From Pseudoxanthomonas sp. SL93 (lineage in GTDB: Bacteria > Pseudomonadota > Gammaproteobacteria > Xanthomonadales > Xanthomonadaceae), in assembly GCF_026625825.1 (NCBI RefSeq), contig NZ_CP113065.1, forward strand, positions 1,302,001-1,366,000: a DNA stretch of 64,000 nt, written 5' to 3'. This document shows, one piece after another, positions 1 through 10,321 of the stretch. Positions within the stretch are counted from its first letter, which is position 1; each line of letters begins with the position of its first letter. Both the position numbers and the translations under genes were made by a program. Below the pieces are notes generated by a model. The model was not told where the DNA came from, made no database searches, and saw nothing but the letters and a program-made list of their open reading frames with translations.

Positions 1-117
1 GTAGCGCAGCGCCAGTTCGGCGATGTCCCCCATGTCCACGTGGTCGCGGAACTTCACGCCCTTGACCACGCGGCCTTCGCGCACGTCCAGGCAGGGAATG
101 ATGCGGCGGCTCAACAT
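1..117 (-). CDS. hisF: Imidazole glycerol phosphate synthase cyclase subunit, 5' part only
   Basis: This is the first 39 codons of HisF; the rest lies beyond the window edge. HisF is the cyclase half of the HisF-HisH complex, which forms imidazole glycerol phosphate and AICAR from PRFAR and ammonia. The translated start [20 protein letters not shown] is the classical HisF beginning, with the conserved Asp of CLDV in the first beta strand. The ATG overlaps the hisA stop by 7 nt, so it is translationally coupled as the last visible gene of the his operon. Confidence 0.95.
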   Translation of the reverse strand, partial: MLSRRIIPCLDVREGRVVKGVKFRDHVDMGDIAELALRY

Positions 118-848
118 GCCAGCGCCTCGGGGAGTTCGAACCTGCCCTCCAGCAAGGCCCGCCCGAGCACGATGCCGGCGCAGCCGGCGGCACGCGCGCC
201 ACTGACATCGACGACCGCGCTGACGCCACCGGAGGCCTGCACCTCCAGCGATGGCACGGCCTGCCGCAGATGTGCGTACAGGTCCAGGTTCGGCCCGGTC
301 AGCATGCCATCGCGGGCGATGTCGGTGCACAGCAGGTGGCGCAGCCCGCCCTCGGCGTAGCGCGATGCGAGTTCGTCCAGGGTTTCCGATGCGGTCTCCG
401 TCCAGCCATGCACCGGGAGGCGCCAGGCGCCATCGTCGTCCCGGCGCGTGTCCAGCGCGACCGTGATGCGCTCGCTGCCGAATTCCCGCAGCCACGCCAG
501 CACCGTTTCGGGCTGACGCACGGCCAGCGAGCCGACCACGACGCGCTGCGCGCCGGCATCCAGGATGCGCGCGACGTCCTCGCGTTGACGGACGCCTCCC
601 CCAGTCTGCACCTTCAGTGACGTGTGTTGCGCAAGCTCACCCAGCAGCGGTGCGAGGGTGTAGCCGCCCGCACGCGCCGCATCCAGGTCCACAAGGTGCA
701 GCCATTCCGCACCTTGTGAGGCATAGCGCACGGCGACATCGAGTGGCGTGCCTTCGTAGCGCGTTTCGCGGGCGTAATCGCCCTGTGCCAGACGGACCAC
801 GCGGCCTTCGCGCACATCGATGGCGGGATAAATGGTGAATCCGTTCAT
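111..848 (-). CDS. hisA: Phosphoribosylformimino-AICAR ribotide isomerase
   Basis: HisA opens the ribose of ProFAR to give PRFAR, the fourth step of histidine synthesis, in the cytoplasm. The 245-residue product is full length for this (beta/alpha)8 barrel. The catalytic Asp of AIDVREG lies near the N-terminus and the second catalytic Asp in CTDIARDGM in the C-terminal half, matching the two-fold half-barrel symmetry shared with HisF. The start is the ATG giving [11 protein letters not shown], which overlaps the hisH stop by 4 nt (ATGA). Confidence 0.96.
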   Translation of the reverse strand: MNGFTIYPAIDVREGRVVRLAQGDYARETRYEGTPLDVAVRYASQGAEWLHLVDLDAARAGGYTLAPLLGELAQHTSLKVQTGGGVRQREDVARILDAGAQRVVVGSLAVRQPETVLAWLREFGSERITVALDTRRDDDGAWRLPVHGWTETASETLDELASRYAEGGLRHLLCTDIARDGMLTGPNLDLYAHLRQAVPSLEVQASGGVSAVVDVSGARAAGCAGIVLGRALLEGRFELPEALAC

Positions 849-1444
849 TGCACACCGTATTTCAGGAAATTCTCCAGCAGGCGCGCGCCGACGTCGGCCG
901 AGCGCTCGGGATGGAACTGCGCGCCGCCCACGTTGCCACGCTGCACGATCGCGGCGAAGGGCACGCCATGCTCGCTGGAGGCCACGCAATCGACCGTGAC
1001 CGGCGCGGCATAGCTGTGGACGAAGTAGGCATGGCGTCCATCGTCGACATCGCGGGTCAACACGCTTTCGCGTTGGCGCACGAGTGTGTTCCACCCCATG
1101 TGGGGCACGCGGATGCCGGGCGTGACGGGCAGTTTGGCCACGCGGCCCGGCACCAGGCCCAGGCAGGGCGTGTCGTCCTCTTCGGAATGTTCGAACAGCA
1201 GCTGCATGCCCACGCAGACACCCAGCAAGGGCTTCTCCAAGGTGCGCAGCACCTCGACCAGCGCCCATTCGCGCAGCCCACCCATCACCTGTGCCGCGGT
1301 GCTGACGCCGGGCAGGATCACCCGGTCCGCCGCGCGGATCGCGTCCGCATCGGTGGTCAGCTCGGGCTCCACGCCCAGGCGGTTGAGCGCATACCGCACC
1401 GAGCCCAGGTTGGCGCCGCCGGCATCGATCATGGCGACGCGCAT
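845..1444 (-). CDS. hisH: Imidazole glycerol phosphate synthase glutaminase subunit
   Basis: HisH is the class I glutamine amidotransferase that hydrolyses glutamine and channels ammonia to HisF. The 199-residue sequence has the nucleophile Cys in [12 protein letters not shown] and the His-Glu pair in FHPERS near the C-terminus, completing the triad. Length is normal. It overlaps hisA by 4 nt and hisB by 1 nt, so HisB, HisH, HisA and HisF are made from one tightly coupled message. Confidence 0.96.
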   Translation of the reverse strand: MRVAMIDAGGANLGSVRYALNRLGVEPELTTDADAIRAADRVILPGVSTAAQVMGGLREWALVEVLRTLEKPLLGVCVGMQLLFEHSEEDDTPCLGLVPGRVAKLPVTPGIRVPHMGWNTLVRQRESVLTRDVDDGRHAYFVHSYAAPVTVDCVASSEHGVPFAAIVQRGNVGGAQFHPERSADVGARLLENFLKYGVQ

Positions 1445-2517
1445 CAGAGCGCACCCTTGGTGGACGGCAGTTCCGCGCCCTCGCGCTTGACGGCCTGCCG
1501 CAAGGCACGCGCCAGCGCCTTGAACGAGGCTTCCACCTTGTGATGGTCGTTGTCGCCCTGCACGCTGAGGTTGAGGTTCAACCCGGAGGCATCGCAGAGC
1601 GAGCGGAAGAAATGCGGCACCAGTTCGGTCGGCAGATCACCGACGCGCTCGCGCCGGAAATCGCCGTTGAAGACGAAGTACGGGCGGCCACTGAAATCCA
1701 GCGCCGCGCTGGCCAGCGTCTCGTCCATCGGCAGCGTGAAGCCGTAGCGACCGATGCCGCGCTTGTCGCCCAGCGCCTCCTTCAGGGCCTGTCCCAACGC
1801 CAAGCCGGTGTCTTCCACCGTGTGGTGTTCGTCGATGTGCAGGTCGCCGTCCGCGCGCACGTCCAGCGCGAAGCCGCCGTGCTTGCCGATCTGCTCCAGC
1901 ATGTGGTCGAAGAACGGAAGACCGGTCTTCGCGACGGGCTCCGCGATGCGGTCGAGATCCACTTCCACGCGGATCCTGGTCTCCTTGGTATTGCGCTGGA
2001 CCACCGCACGACGTGGCGCGTCGGCCAACTCATGTGCAATGCCAGCCCAGTCCCACTCGCCGCCGAACTGCGTCGTCTTCAGCTGAAACCCGCGGATGCG
2101 CAGGTTGTCGGAGAACTCGATGTCCGTCGGCCTGTCGCCCACCATGGCCGAACGCGACCAGTCGATGCTTCGGTCCTGCAGGTAGGGCAGCATCAGGCCG
2201 ATGCCCGGCTTGCGGGTGGGCTTGTTCTCGTGCGGCCAGCTCTCGTCGATCAAGACGTCGCGGAAACGGATGCCCTGGCTTTCGAACACCTGCATCATCA
2301 GCGCCTGCGGCCCGTCGAAACTGGCGCGCGGATACTGCTCGCTGCCCAGGCCGTCCTGGTTGCTGACGATGACGAACTGGTAACCGGCGTCGCGCAGCTT
2401 GAGCAGCGCGGGAATGACACCGGCCACGAAGCGCACCTTCTCGTAGGCATCGATCTGGAAGTCTTCCGGCTCCTCGATCAGGGTACCGTCGCGGTCGATG
2501 AAGAGGATCGCGGTCAT
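1444..2517 (-). CDS. hisB: Bifunctional histidinol-phosphatase / imidazoleglycerol-phosphate dehydratase
   Basis: The 357-residue product is the fused HisB seen in gammaproteobacteria. Residues about 1-165 form a HAD-type histidinol-phosphate phosphatase starting FIDRDGTLI, with the catalytic DxD. Residues about 167-357 form the dehydratase, recognised by the metal-binding stretches [14 protein letters not shown] and [14 protein letters not shown]. It therefore supplies steps six and eight of the pathway. It overlaps hisC by 4 nt. Confidence 0.96.
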   Translation of the reverse strand: MTAILFIDRDGTLIEEPEDFQIDAYEKVRFVAGVIPALLKLRDAGYQFVIVSNQDGLGSEQYPRASFDGPQALMMQVFESQGIRFRDVLIDESWPHENKPTRKPGIGLMLPYLQDRSIDWSRSAMVGDRPTDIEFSDNLRIRGFQLKTTQFGGEWDWAGIAHELADAPRRAVVQRNTKETRIRVEVDLDRIAEPVAKTGLPFFDHMLEQIGKHGGFALDVRADGDLHIDEHHTVEDTGLALGQALKEALGDKRGIGRYGFTLPMDETLASAALDFSGRPYFVFNGDFRRERVGDLPTELVPHFFRSLCDASGLNLNLSVQGDNDHHKVEASFKALARALRQAVKREGAELPSTKGAL

Positions 2518-3662
2518 GGCATGGTTTCCGTGGAACGCACTTCGGGCCGGACAGCGCCAACGGCAGGGGCCAAGGTGCCGTGCGGGACGCTCGAATCCCT
2601 GTTCAGCGCCGACAGCACGCGATCGTTCTGCTCCGGGGACCCGATGGTGATGCGCAGGGCGTCACCGAGTTGCGGCGCGGCGCGCTGGTCACGCACCACC
2701 ACGCCGGCCGCGAGCAGGGCGTGGAAGGCGCCGTCGGCGTTGTCGAATCGCGCCAGCAGGTAATTGCCCTGGGAAGGATAGACGCGACGCACCCCGGGCA
2801 CTCGACCCAAGGCATACAACAGCCGCTCGCGCTCGCGACGCACCATGGCCACCCGCTCCTGCGTCTGCGCGATCGCCGTGTCGGACAATCCCTCCAGTGC
2901 CAGGTCGGCGCAGGGCGTCGGCACCGGATACGGCGCCTGGCACCGCTGCAGCACGGTGATCAGGTCCGCATCGCCGACTACCACCCCGATGCGCGCGGCG
3001 GCCAGCGCGTGCGCTTTCGACAACGTCCGCAGCACGGCGATGTTGGCATGTGCTTCCAGCAGGGTGGCGGCGGATGCTCCGTCGGCGAACTCGCCGTAGG
3101 CCTCGTCCACCACCACCAGCGCGCGACCTTCCAGTGCGCGCGTCAATGCCGCGATGCCCTCCAGCGGAATCGCGGAGCCGGCCGGGTTGGAAGGCGAGCA
3201 CAGGAACACCAGTTTCGCCCCCTGCGCCAGTGCCGCATCGCGGATCGCGTCCAGGTCGGCAGTGAGACCGGCCTCGTCATCCACCAGCGGAATCTCGACG
3301 ATGCGCGCGCCTTGGAGGCGTGCGCAGACCACGTACATGCCGAACACCGGCGGCGTCACCACGATGGCGTCCTGCGCCGGCACGCACAGCGCCCGCACCA
3401 GCAGATCGATGGCTTCATCACTGCCGCGTCCGATGAGCAATTGATCCGGCTTCACGCCATAGAGCTGCGCAAGCCGCGCGCGCAGGGCCGGCGGCTGCGG
3501 ATCCGGATAACGACGGCTGCGCCCCTGGCCATCTGCCGGGTTGGCCCATGCCGACTCGTTGGCGTTCAACCACACGTCGCCTTGCAGGGCTTCACTGCGC
3601 GCCGACCTGTAGCCGGCGAACCCGCGCAGATCGGGACGCACCAGGGAAACGACGTCGTTCAT
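2514..3662 (-). CDS. hisC: Histidinol-phosphate aminotransferase
   Basis: HisC is a PLP-dependent fold-type I aminotransferase converting imidazole acetol phosphate plus glutamate to histidinol phosphate. The 382-residue sequence has the Schiff-base Lys in [14 protein letters not shown], the cofactor-binding Asp-Tyr in VVDEAYGEF, and the phosphate-binding Arg of ARIG. Length is slightly above the usual 350-370 because the C-terminus has a poorly conserved tail after about residue 355. ATGA overlaps occur at both ends. Confidence 0.95.
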   Translation of the reverse strand: MNDVVSLVRPDLRGFAGYRSARSEALQGDVWLNANESAWANPADGQGRSRRYPDPQPPALRARLAQLYGVKPDQLLIGRGSDEAIDLLVRALCVPAQDAIVVTPPVFGMYVVCARLQGARIVEIPLVDDEAGLTADLDAIRDAALAQGAKLVFLCSPSNPAGSAIPLEGIAALTRALEGRALVVVDEAYGEFADGASAATLLEAHANIAVLRTLSKAHALAAARIGVVVGDADLITVLQRCQAPYPVPTPCADLALEGLSDTAIAQTQERVAMVRRERERLLYALGRVPGVRRVYPSQGNYLLARFDNADGAFHALLAAGVVVRDQRAAPQLGDALRITIGSPEQNDRVLSALNRDSSVPHGTLAPAVGAVRPEVRSTETMP

Positions 3663-4972
3663 GCCGCCTCCCTGCCCAGGCGCAGCGCCACCGCATTGGC
3701 GTGGGCATCCAGCCCTTCCGCGCGCGCCAGCGTCAGCGCACAGCCGCCGATGGCATCGATGCCCGCGCGGCTGACCGCCTGCACGCTGACGAAATTCTGG
3801 AAGCTGGACACGCTGACCCCGCTGTAGGCGCGCGCCGCGCCACCGGTGGGAAGCACATGGTTGGTGCCGCTGCAGTAGTCGCCCAGGGCTTCGGGCGTGT
3901 AGTCGCCCAGGAACACCGAACCCGCCACCTCCACGCGGTCCAGCCAGGCGCGCGGATCGCGCAGCGCCAGGATCAGGTGTTCAGGCGCATACCGGTTGCT
4001 GATGGCGAATGCTTCCCGCAGATCCGGCACCCGCACCAGCCGCGAGGCGGACAGTGCGGTACGCGCGATGTCCTCGCGCGACAGCCGCGACAGCTGCGCG
4101 TCGATTTCGATCTGCACGCGGTCGATCAGCGCATCGTCGTCGGACAGCAGCAGGACCTGCGAGTCCGGTCCGTGTTCCGCCTGCGAGAGCAGGTCGGCGG
4201 CGACGAACGCCGCATCGGCACCGGCATCGGCGATCACCAGCACCTCGGACGGCCCGGCCGGCATGTCGATGGCGGCGCCGCCTCCCTGAGCGACCTGCTG
4301 CTTGGCTTCGGTGACATAGCTATTGCCCGGACCGAACAACTTGTCGCACTTGGGCACGCTGCCCGTGCCGTACGCCATCGCGGCGATCGCCTGTGCGCCT
4401 CCCAGCTTGAACACGCGGGTCACGCCGGTCAGCATCGCAGCCACCAGCACCGCCGGGTCCGCGGTGCCGTCCTTGCGCGGCGGCGTGCACAGCACGACTT
4501 CGCGACAGCCTGCCAGCCGGGACGGAATACCCAGCATCAATGCGGTGGACGGCAATGGCGCACTGCCCGCGGGCACATACAGACCGACGCGGGGAATCGG
4601 CCGGATCACGCGCTCGCAGACCACGCCCGGTGCGGTTTCCACCGCATACGGCGTGGCCATGCCGGCACGATGGAAGGCTTCGATGCGGGCAGCCGCCTCT
4701 TCCATCGCGGCCACGAGGTCGGCGGGAACCTGCTCACGGGCAGCCGCGAATTCCTGCGCATCCACTTCCAGCGCCGCGAGGTCAACACCATCGAACCGCG
4801 CCGTGATCTCCCGCAGCGCGTCGTCGCCACGCGCCTGGACATCCGCCAGCAAGGCGGCGACGGAATCGCGCGTGCGCTGGGCGACGATCTGCACGGGACG
4901 CGCGAGCAGCGCCGTTCGGGCGGCTTCGTCCAGCGAGTTCCAGTCGTAACGACGGGTGGAAGGCGTGCTCAT
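3659..4972 (-). CDS. hisD: Histidinol dehydrogenase
   Basis: HisD oxidises histidinol twice with NAD+ to histidine, the last steps of the pathway; it is a zinc enzyme. The 437-residue product carries [12 protein letters not shown], the zinc-ligand region [12 protein letters not shown], and the catalytic Glu-His pair in APEHLIL, all as in the family. The chosen ATG ([14 protein letters not shown]) overlaps the hisG stop by 4 nt. The frame stays open further upstream, but that part lies inside hisG and is not needed. Confidence 0.96.
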   Translation of the reverse strand: MSTPSTRRYDWNSLDEAARTALLARPVQIVAQRTRDSVAALLADVQARGDDALREITARFDGVDLAALEVDAQEFAAAREQVPADLVAAMEEAAARIEAFHRAGMATPYAVETAPGVVCERVIRPIPRVGLYVPAGSAPLPSTALMLGIPSRLAGCREVVLCTPPRKDGTADPAVLVAAMLTGVTRVFKLGGAQAIAAMAYGTGSVPKCDKLFGPGNSYVTEAKQQVAQGGGAAIDMPAGPSEVLVIADAGADAAFVAADLLSQAEHGPDSQVLLLSDDDALIDRVQIEIDAQLSRLSREDIARTALSASRLVRVPDLREAFAISNRYAPEHLILALRDPRAWLDRVEVAGSVFLGDYTPEALGDYCSGTNHVLPTGGAARAYSGVSVSSFQNFVSVQAVSRAGIDAIGGCALTLARAEGLDAHANAVALRLGREAA

Positions 4973-5883
4973 GCCAGCGACCTCTCGACCGACAGCACCA
5001 TCAGGCCTTGCGCACCCGCACGCTGCAGTTCTTCCAGGCGCTGCCAGGTCACCACGCCGTGGCACATGGCCTGCAGCGACAACGGACCATCACCCTCGCC
5101 GGGCAGGGTCACCAGGGCATCGGCATCGGGCAGCAGGCGCGAGAGCTCCGCCACCGTGTCGCGGTGTGCGCGGAACATCAGCAGCTTGCTGTCCTTGAGC
5201 TTGAGCACCCCATCCAGGCGCCGCAGCAGCATGTCGGCCAGGCCTGCGCGCGCGTCGTCGAACGACTTGGCGGGACCGGCCAGCACCGCTTCGCTGTCCA
5301 GCAGGGTCTGCACCGGCTTCAGCTGGTTGGCGGCCAGCGTGGCACCACTGGAAACCAGGTCGCAGATCAGGTCGGCGGTGCCCAGCTTGGGCGCGATCTC
5401 GACCGAACCGGACAGCTCCACCACCGCCGCGTCGATGCCTTCGGACTGCAGCCACTGGCGCAGGATCGCGGGATAACTGGTGGCGATGCGCAGGCCCTGC
5501 AGTTGCGCCGGACCCGTCCATTCCCAGCTCTCCGGCACGGCCAGCATCAGCCGGCAGGCACCGAATCCCAGCGGGCGCAGTTCGCGGTAGGCCTGCGGCA
5601 ACCCGACCAGGGTGCGTTCACCGGCCTGTTCGTCGAGCTCGTTGCGGCCGACGATGCCGAAGTCGCAGACGCCATCGGCGATGAGGCCGGGAATGTCGTC
5701 GTCGCGCACCAGCAACAGGTCGACGGGGAGGGATTCGCCATAGCAGAAGAGCTTGTCGCGGCTTTCGCGCCAGCTGAGGCCGCAGGCGGCCAGCAGCGCA
5801 CGTGCGGGCTCGGCCAGGCGGCCGCTCTTCTGGATGGCAATGCGCAGACGCTCACGCGTCGCGGAGGCAAGGGGCGGACTCAT
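4969..5883 (-). CDS. hisG: ATP phosphoribosyltransferase, long form
   Basis: HisG commits ATP and PRPP to histidine synthesis. At 304 residues this is the long hexameric form: a catalytic periplasmic-binding-protein fold (about 1-225) followed by the C-terminal regulatory domain (about 226-304) that binds histidine for feedback inhibition, so no HisZ partner is required. It starts at the ATG giving [16 protein letters not shown], 8 nt after the TrpR-like gene stop. Confidence 0.95.
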   Translation of the reverse strand: MSPPLASATRERLRIAIQKSGRLAEPARALLAACGLSWRESRDKLFCYGESLPVDLLLVRDDDIPGLIADGVCDFGIVGRNELDEQAGERTLVGLPQAYRELRPLGFGACRLMLAVPESWEWTGPAQLQGLRIATSYPAILRQWLQSEGIDAAVVELSGSVEIAPKLGTADLICDLVSSGATLAANQLKPVQTLLDSEAVLAGPAKSFDDARAGLADMLLRRLDGVLKLKDSKLLMFRAHRDTVAELSRLLPDADALVTLPGEGDGPLSLQAMCHGVVTWQRLEELQRAGAQGLMVLSVERSLA

Positions 5884-5891
5884 GGGGGGAC

Positions 5892-6218
5892 TCAGTGGGA
5901 TGCGGACGACGAGGCGGCCTGCTGGCTCTGGAACGCCGCGGCGTAACCGCCGGCGCCGCGCTCCAGGGTGCGGGCGACGCGCCCGATGGTGGTGACGCTG
6001 ACCTGGGTCAGGTCGTGGATCTCGCGGTACGGCACACCCTTCAACAGCAGCGGCACGACGCGCCAGCGGTCGGCCATGGCTTCGAGCTCGGCGGGCGTGC
6101 ACAGGTCCTCCAGGAACGCACGCACCGCCCCCGGGGTGTCCAGCGCGGCCAAGGCCTGCGCCAGCGCCGTCAGCGGGGCGGCGTCCTTGGGCTCTTCGAT
6201 GGCGGGCCGGCGCTTCAT
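5892..6218 (-). CDS. TrpR-like (YerC/YecD family) regulator heading the his operon
   Basis: This 108-residue all-helical protein belongs to the TrpR/YerC repressor-like superfamily. The core about 38-95 contains [15 protein letters not shown] followed by a helix-turn-helix reading [19 protein letters not shown]. It is the first gene of the his operon, 8 nt before hisG, and sits directly under a perfect palindrome, so it is most simply an autoregulated histidine repressor. I recall a comparative-genomics name HisR for such genes in this order but cannot check it. Both ends diverge from TrpR. The family is seen in the sequence; histidine as corepressor is inference. Confidence 0.85.
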   Translation of the reverse strand: MKRRPAIEEPKDAAPLTALAQALAALDTPGAVRAFLEDLCTPAELEAMADRWRVVPLLLKGVPYREIHDLTQVSVTTIGRVARTLERGAGGYAAAFQSQQAASSSASH

Positions 6219-6236
6219 GAGTCGGTGAACATTCCA

Positions 6237-6258
6237 ATGTATTAACGTGTTAATACAT
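6237..6258. promoter_or_regulatory. Perfect palindromic operator for the his operon
   Basis: Two perfect 10-bp arms, ATGTATTAAC and GTTAATACAT, are separated by GT. The site ends 19 bp before the ATG of the TrpR-like gene and stands out as AT-rich in GC-rich surroundings. A weak minus-strand promoter (TTGCAT at 6266-6261, spacer about 17) runs into it, so a bound repressor would block RNA polymerase. It also lies upstream of the divergent diguanylate cyclase gene. Confidence 0.8.
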
Positions 6259-6447
6259 TAATGCAATGCCGCAACATCGTCAACCCGCCTGCCCGCTCCC
6301 GCGGCCTGACTGCGTTGTAAAGGTCAGACCGCAAGGCTGGACGCGTCGCATGGACTGGAGATGCCCCGGACGATGAGTACACTGGCATGGAAGCCGCGCG
6401 AACCGGACCCTCCGTCCGGCGCACGCGACACCCTGGGGGGGACCGGG

Positions 6448-8265
6448 ATGGGCAAGCGGAGCATGGGTTGGGTCTGGTGCTGGCTGGCGATCGTCCTGCT
6501 GGCATCCGCGACATGCCTGGCACAGGGCGTGCCGCCCCTGCAGATCGATGCGGGCGCGACGCATACACCCCTCGGCACCCACACCACCTATCTGCACGAT
6601 GCAGGCGGCATCGCCAACCTGGACCAGGCGCGCCGGGCACTGGCGCAAGGACGTTTCAATCCCCTGCCCGATGGTGATGCCTCCTTCGGCTTCCAGACGG
6701 GCGCATTCTGGTTCCACACCCGCGTCGTCAACCACAACCCGCGTGAGCAACGCTGGCTGCTGGTACAGCAGTACGCACTGAGTGACCGCATCGACGTGTA
6801 CCTCTCTTATCCCGATGGGCGCGAGGTGCATCACGCGGGTGGCGACACTTTCCCGTTCGAGCAGCGCAGCGTGCGCTACCGTCACCCGAACTTCTGGGTG
6901 GACCTGCCCACCGACACGCCGGTGGACATCCTGGTGCGCGTGCAGAGCCAGAGCTCGATGCAGGTGCCGCTGGCGCTCTACACGCCCGCGGCCTTCGCGG
7001 AACTGTCGCGCGATGGGCAACTGGGCATCGGCCTGTACTACGGCATCCTGCTCGCGCTGTTCTTCTACAACCTGGTGCTGTGGCTGGTACTGCGCGACGG
7101 CAGCTACTTCTGGTACCTGTTCCACATCAGCGCCTTCGGGCTGGTGCTGTTCACGCTGAACGGGCTCGGCTTCGAGTACCTGTGGCCGCATTCCACCTGG
7201 CTGGCCGACAAGGCGGTGCCGCTGTCGGTCTGCCTGGCGCAGATCGGCATGCAGCAGTTCGCGCGTACTTTCCTCAACCTGCGCGAGCGCTGGCGGACCG
7301 GCGACCGCATCAGCCGCGGCATCATCGCGTTCTTCGTGCTGCTGGGCATCGCGGCAACCCAGCTGCCGTACCACATCGCCACGCCGATCGCGTCGGCGGC
7401 CGTGTTCCCCAGCATCATCTGGATCGCCGCGGTGACGCTGGTGGTGGTGCGCACCGGCTACCGGCCGGCGAAGGTGTTCCTGCTGGCGTGGGGCATGTTC
7501 CTGCTGGGCACGGCGGTGTTCGTCGCGCTGGCCTTCGGCCTGCTGCCGAAGACCTTCCTGACCGAATACGGCGTGCAGATCGGCTCGGCGCTGGAGATGC
7601 TGCTGCTCTCGGTGGCGCTGGGCTACCGGTACGCCGCGCTGCGCAACGAGAACGAACGCATCGTGCGCGATGCCAAGAACCAGCTGGAACAGAAGGTCGA
7701 ACTTCGCACGTCCGAACTGCGACAGGCGATGACGCAACTGGAGGATGCCCACCAGCGCCTGCACGAGTTCAGCCGCCACGACGGCCTGACCGATCTCTAC
7801 AACCGCACGCATTTCCGCGAAGCCTTCGAACTGCTGCTGTCGCGGGCGCGCAACTCGCGCCAGCCGATCTCGCTGCTGATGATCGACCTGGACCATTTCA
7901 AGCGCATCAACGACACGTACGGCCATCTGGTCGGCGACGATTGCCTGCGCTGGACATCCAACACGATGGCCGAAGTCCTGCAGCCTTACGATGCACTGGT
8001 GGCGCGTTTCGGCGGGGAAGAATTCATCGCCGCCCTGCCCGGCATGGGCCTGGGTCATGCGAGTGCGGTGGCGGAAGAGCTGCGGCAGGCGCTGCGTGCG
8101 AATCCCTGCCGCAGTGGCGACCTGCAGATACCGGTCTCGGCCAGCATCGGCGTGCACTGCGTGGACCTGGAAGCCCGCAACAGCCTGGAATCCGCATTGC
8201 AGGTGGCGGACCAGGCGCTTTATGCCGCCAAGGCCGAAGGCCGCGACTGCGTGCGGACGCTGTGA
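6448..8265 (+). CDS. 7TM sensor diguanylate cyclase, no I-site
   Basis: A signal peptide (MGKRSMGWVWCW... to LAQG) precedes a periplasmic 7TMR-DISM extracellular domain (about 25-180), seven membrane helices (about 185-400), a short coiled coil (about 410-445) and a GGDEF domain. The active motif is GGEEF at about residues 522-526, so c-di-GMP synthesis is expected. The position of the RxxD inhibitory site reads QPYD, so classical product inhibition should be absent. The start at 6448 gives the signal peptide and follows a G-rich ribosome site; an ATG 87 nt upstream is in frame but adds unlikely sequence. The ligand is unknown. Confidence 0.9.
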   Translation: MGKRSMGWVWCWLAIVLLASATCLAQGVPPLQIDAGATHTPLGTHTTYLHDAGGIANLDQARRALAQGRFNPLPDGDASFGFQTGAFWFHTRVVNHNPREQRWLLVQQYALSDRIDVYLSYPDGREVHHAGGDTFPFEQRSVRYRHPNFWVDLPTDTPVDILVRVQSQSSMQVPLALYTPAAFAELSRDGQLGIGLYYGILLALFFYNLVLWLVLRDGSYFWYLFHISAFGLVLFTLNGLGFEYLWPHSTWLADKAVPLSVCLAQIGMQQFARTFLNLRERWRTGDRISRGIIAFFVLLGIAATQLPYHIATPIASAAVFPSIIWIAAVTLVVVRTGYRPAKVFLLAWGMFLLGTAVFVALAFGLLPKTFLTEYGVQIGSALEMLLLSVALGYRYAALRNENERIVRDAKNQLEQKVELRTSELRQAMTQLEDAHQRLHEFSRHDGLTDLYNRTHFREAFELLLSRARNSRQPISLLMIDLDHFKRINDTYGHLVGDDCLRWTSNTMAEVLQPYDALVARFGGEEFIAALPGMGLGHASAVAEELRQALRANPCRSGDLQIPVSASIGVHCVDLEARNSLESALQVADQALYAAKAEGRDCVRTL

Positions 8266-8284
8266 GGCGCTTGCCGCACGCACG

Positions 8285-8404
8285 GTGGGAGCGACGTGAG
8301 TCGCGACAGCTGACGTGAGTAGCGACAGGTAACGCGCCGCGCGAACGTCAGGGTGTGACGTGCACAGCGGCCCCTCATGCAGTCGCGACTCACGTCGCTC
8401 CCAC
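8285..8404. repeat. Inverted pair of 23-bp REP-like elements
   Basis: A 23-bp element at 8285-8307 (begins GTGGGAGCGAC, ends GTCGCGAC) recurs as a perfect inverted copy at 8382-8404, with a degenerate copy (GACGTGAGTAGCGAC) at 8312-8326. It fills the space between two convergent genes, the usual niche of REP/BIME elements. The same family recurs at 41213-41313. Confidence 0.85.
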
Positions 8405-8415
8405 CCGGCATCGGA

Positions 8416-10320
8416 TCAGAGGTTGCGCACCGCGGCCAGGATCTCACCCGACTCCACCAGCCGCACGGCGGCGGCCACTTCGCCATCCATCGCGCGGTCG
8501 CGGTCCAGGAATGGGATCGCCGCGCGGATCACTGCGTGGGCGACCGCCACGGCATGGCCGGGATGGAACTCGTCGGTGGCCGCCAGCGCGGCGCGCAACG
8601 CCTCCACCTCCTCGACGAACACCGCGCGTCCTGCACTCTCGGGCAACGGGCCACCGGCCACCTTGGTCGCCAATCGCTCGGCATCCGCGCGGCGGGCCAG
8701 GTCGCGCGCCGCATTGATCATGTCCCGGCGCAGGTCCAGCGCCTGTGCGGCGGTGTAGAGCTCGAGTGCCAACACCTTGCCCAGGTCCTGCACCATCGCC
8801 AGCACATGGCGGGCCTCGTTCGCGCCCATCGACACATGATCCTCGGCATTCGCGCTCGTCGGTACCGAGAATACGCTGGCGGGGTGCGCACGGCTCGCCA
8901 GGTCGTTGACGATGGCGGCCGCGGTGTACTGCACGATCATGTGGCCCGACTCGGTACCGTCCTCGTTGCCGATCAGGAACGCAGGCAGGCCGTCGTTGGT
9001 GGCGGGATCGACCAGCTTGTTCAGGCGACGCTCGGAGATGGAAGCCAGCGTCGGGATGGCGGCCTTCACGTAGCTCATCGCCAACGCCAGCGGCATGCCG
9101 TGGAAATGGCCGGCGGAAATCACCTGCTCCTCCACGTGCTCGGCCTGCCTGTCCGGGAACACCAGCGGATTGTCGGTCACCGCATTGAGCTCGATTTCCA
9201 GCACCCGCCTGGCCTGGGCCACCGCGTCGCGCACGGCGCCATGCACCTGCGGAATGCACCGCAGCGAATAGCTGTCCTGCGGCTGGTGCTTCTTGCCGCC
9301 ACGGAAAGGCATGAAGCGCCGGTAGAACTTCTCGCGACCATGGCGCTGTTCCGTGGGCACCCATTCCCAACCGATGTCGAAACGCAGCTGCTGCGATTCG
9401 GGCCAGCCCATGTCCGGCACGTTCCAGCTTGACGGCAACCAGGAGCGGAACTTCGGCACCAGGTGGTAGGGAATGTCGGCCAGGGTGGAACCGTCCAGCA
9501 GTTCACGCAGGCGTGCCGCCACGTGCACCTGGCCGGGATGCGGGCGCAGGGCATGCACTTCTTCGGCGAACGCCCCCAGGCGACCGGCGAACGCGTCGAT
9601 GGTCATGGCCGCGGCCAGGTCGGCCGTATCCAGCAGGTTGTCCAGGCGGTAGGTCGCCAGCACGCCCATCGCCAGCATCTGCGCGGTGCCGTTGTTCAGC
9701 GCCAGGCCTTCCTTGTACGACAGCGTGACCGGCGCCAGGCCGGCGCGAGCCAACGCTTCAGCGCCGGGAATGCGCTCGCCCTGGTAGAAGGCTTCGCCAC
9801 CGCCCAGCAGCACGATGGCCAGGTGCGACAACGGTGCGAGATCGCCGGACGCACCCACCGAACCCAGCGACGGCACCACCGGCACGATGCCGGCATTGAG
9901 CATGGCAGCCAGCGCCTGCAGGGTTTCCACGCGGATGCCGGAATGTCCCTTCAGCAGCGTGTTGATGCGGATGCCCAGCATGGCGCGGACGATCTCCGGC
10001 GCCATCGGTTCGCCCACGCACACCGCGTGGGTGACGATCAGGTTGTGCTGCAGTTCTTCGTGCAGCGAACGGCCGGACCTGACGGCATTCGGCAGCTCGT
10101 CGCGCAACGGGTGCGCGCCCAGCAGCTTGTCGGCATTGCTGCCGAAACCGGTGGAAACGCCATAGATCGGCTCCTCGCGGCGCACCTGTTCGGCCAGGAA
10201 GTCGGCCGCGCGCGCGACCGCCTTCAATGCGGTAGCGTCCAGTGCCACGCTGGCACCGAACGCGATCTCAACCAGCCTGTCGCGGGTGAGGGACTGCCCA
10301 TCCAGCAGGATCGGCTTCAT
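8416..10320 (-). CDS. hutH: Histidine ammonia-lyase-like aromatic amino acid lyase with large insertion
   Basis: The MIO cofactor tripeptide Ala-Ser-Gly is at 157-159 (SVGASGDLAPLSH), and the catalytic Tyr is Tyr53 before GVSTGFG. The substrate-selectivity pair is Thr97-His98, close to the Ser-His of histidine lyases rather than the Phe/His-Leu of PAL or TAL. At 634 residues it is about 120 longer than typical HutH. Much of the excess is a tryptophan-rich insertion at about 279-347, before QDSYSLRC. It lies 1 nt after hisS, with no hutU or hutI nearby, so it may not belong to a histidine-degradation pathway. Substrate is inferred; another aromatic amino acid is possible. Confidence 0.8.
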   Translation of the reverse strand: MKPILLDGQSLTRDRLVEIAFGASVALDATALKAVARAADFLAEQVRREEPIYGVSTGFGSNADKLLGAHPLRDELPNAVRSGRSLHEELQHNLIVTHAVCVGEPMAPEIVRAMLGIRINTLLKGHSGIRVETLQALAAMLNAGIVPVVPSLGSVGASGDLAPLSHLAIVLLGGGEAFYQGERIPGAEALARAGLAPVTLSYKEGLALNNGTAQMLAMGVLATYRLDNLLDTADLAAAMTIDAFAGRLGAFAEEVHALRPHPGQVHVAARLRELLDGSTLADIPYHLVPKFRSWLPSSWNVPDMGWPESQQLRFDIGWEWVPTEQRHGREKFYRRFMPFRGGKKHQPQDSYSLRCIPQVHGAVRDAVAQARRVLEIELNAVTDNPLVFPDRQAEHVEEQVISAGHFHGMPLALAMSYVKAAIPTLASISERRLNKLVDPATNDGLPAFLIGNEDGTESGHMIVQYTAAAIVNDLASRAHPASVFSVPTSANAEDHVSMGANEARHVLAMVQDLGKVLALELYTAAQALDLRRDMINAARDLARRADAERLATKVAGGPLPESAGRAVFVEEVEALRAALAATDEFHPGHAVAVAHAVIRAAIPFLDRDRAMDGEVAAAVRLVESGEILAAVRNL

Positions 10321-10321
10321 C

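Noticed and set aside
6280-8283. 667-codon minus-strand frame over the diguanylate cyclase
   Set aside because: The + strand encodes intact 7TM and GGDEF domains; the antisense product is His/Gln/Arg-rich without motifs.
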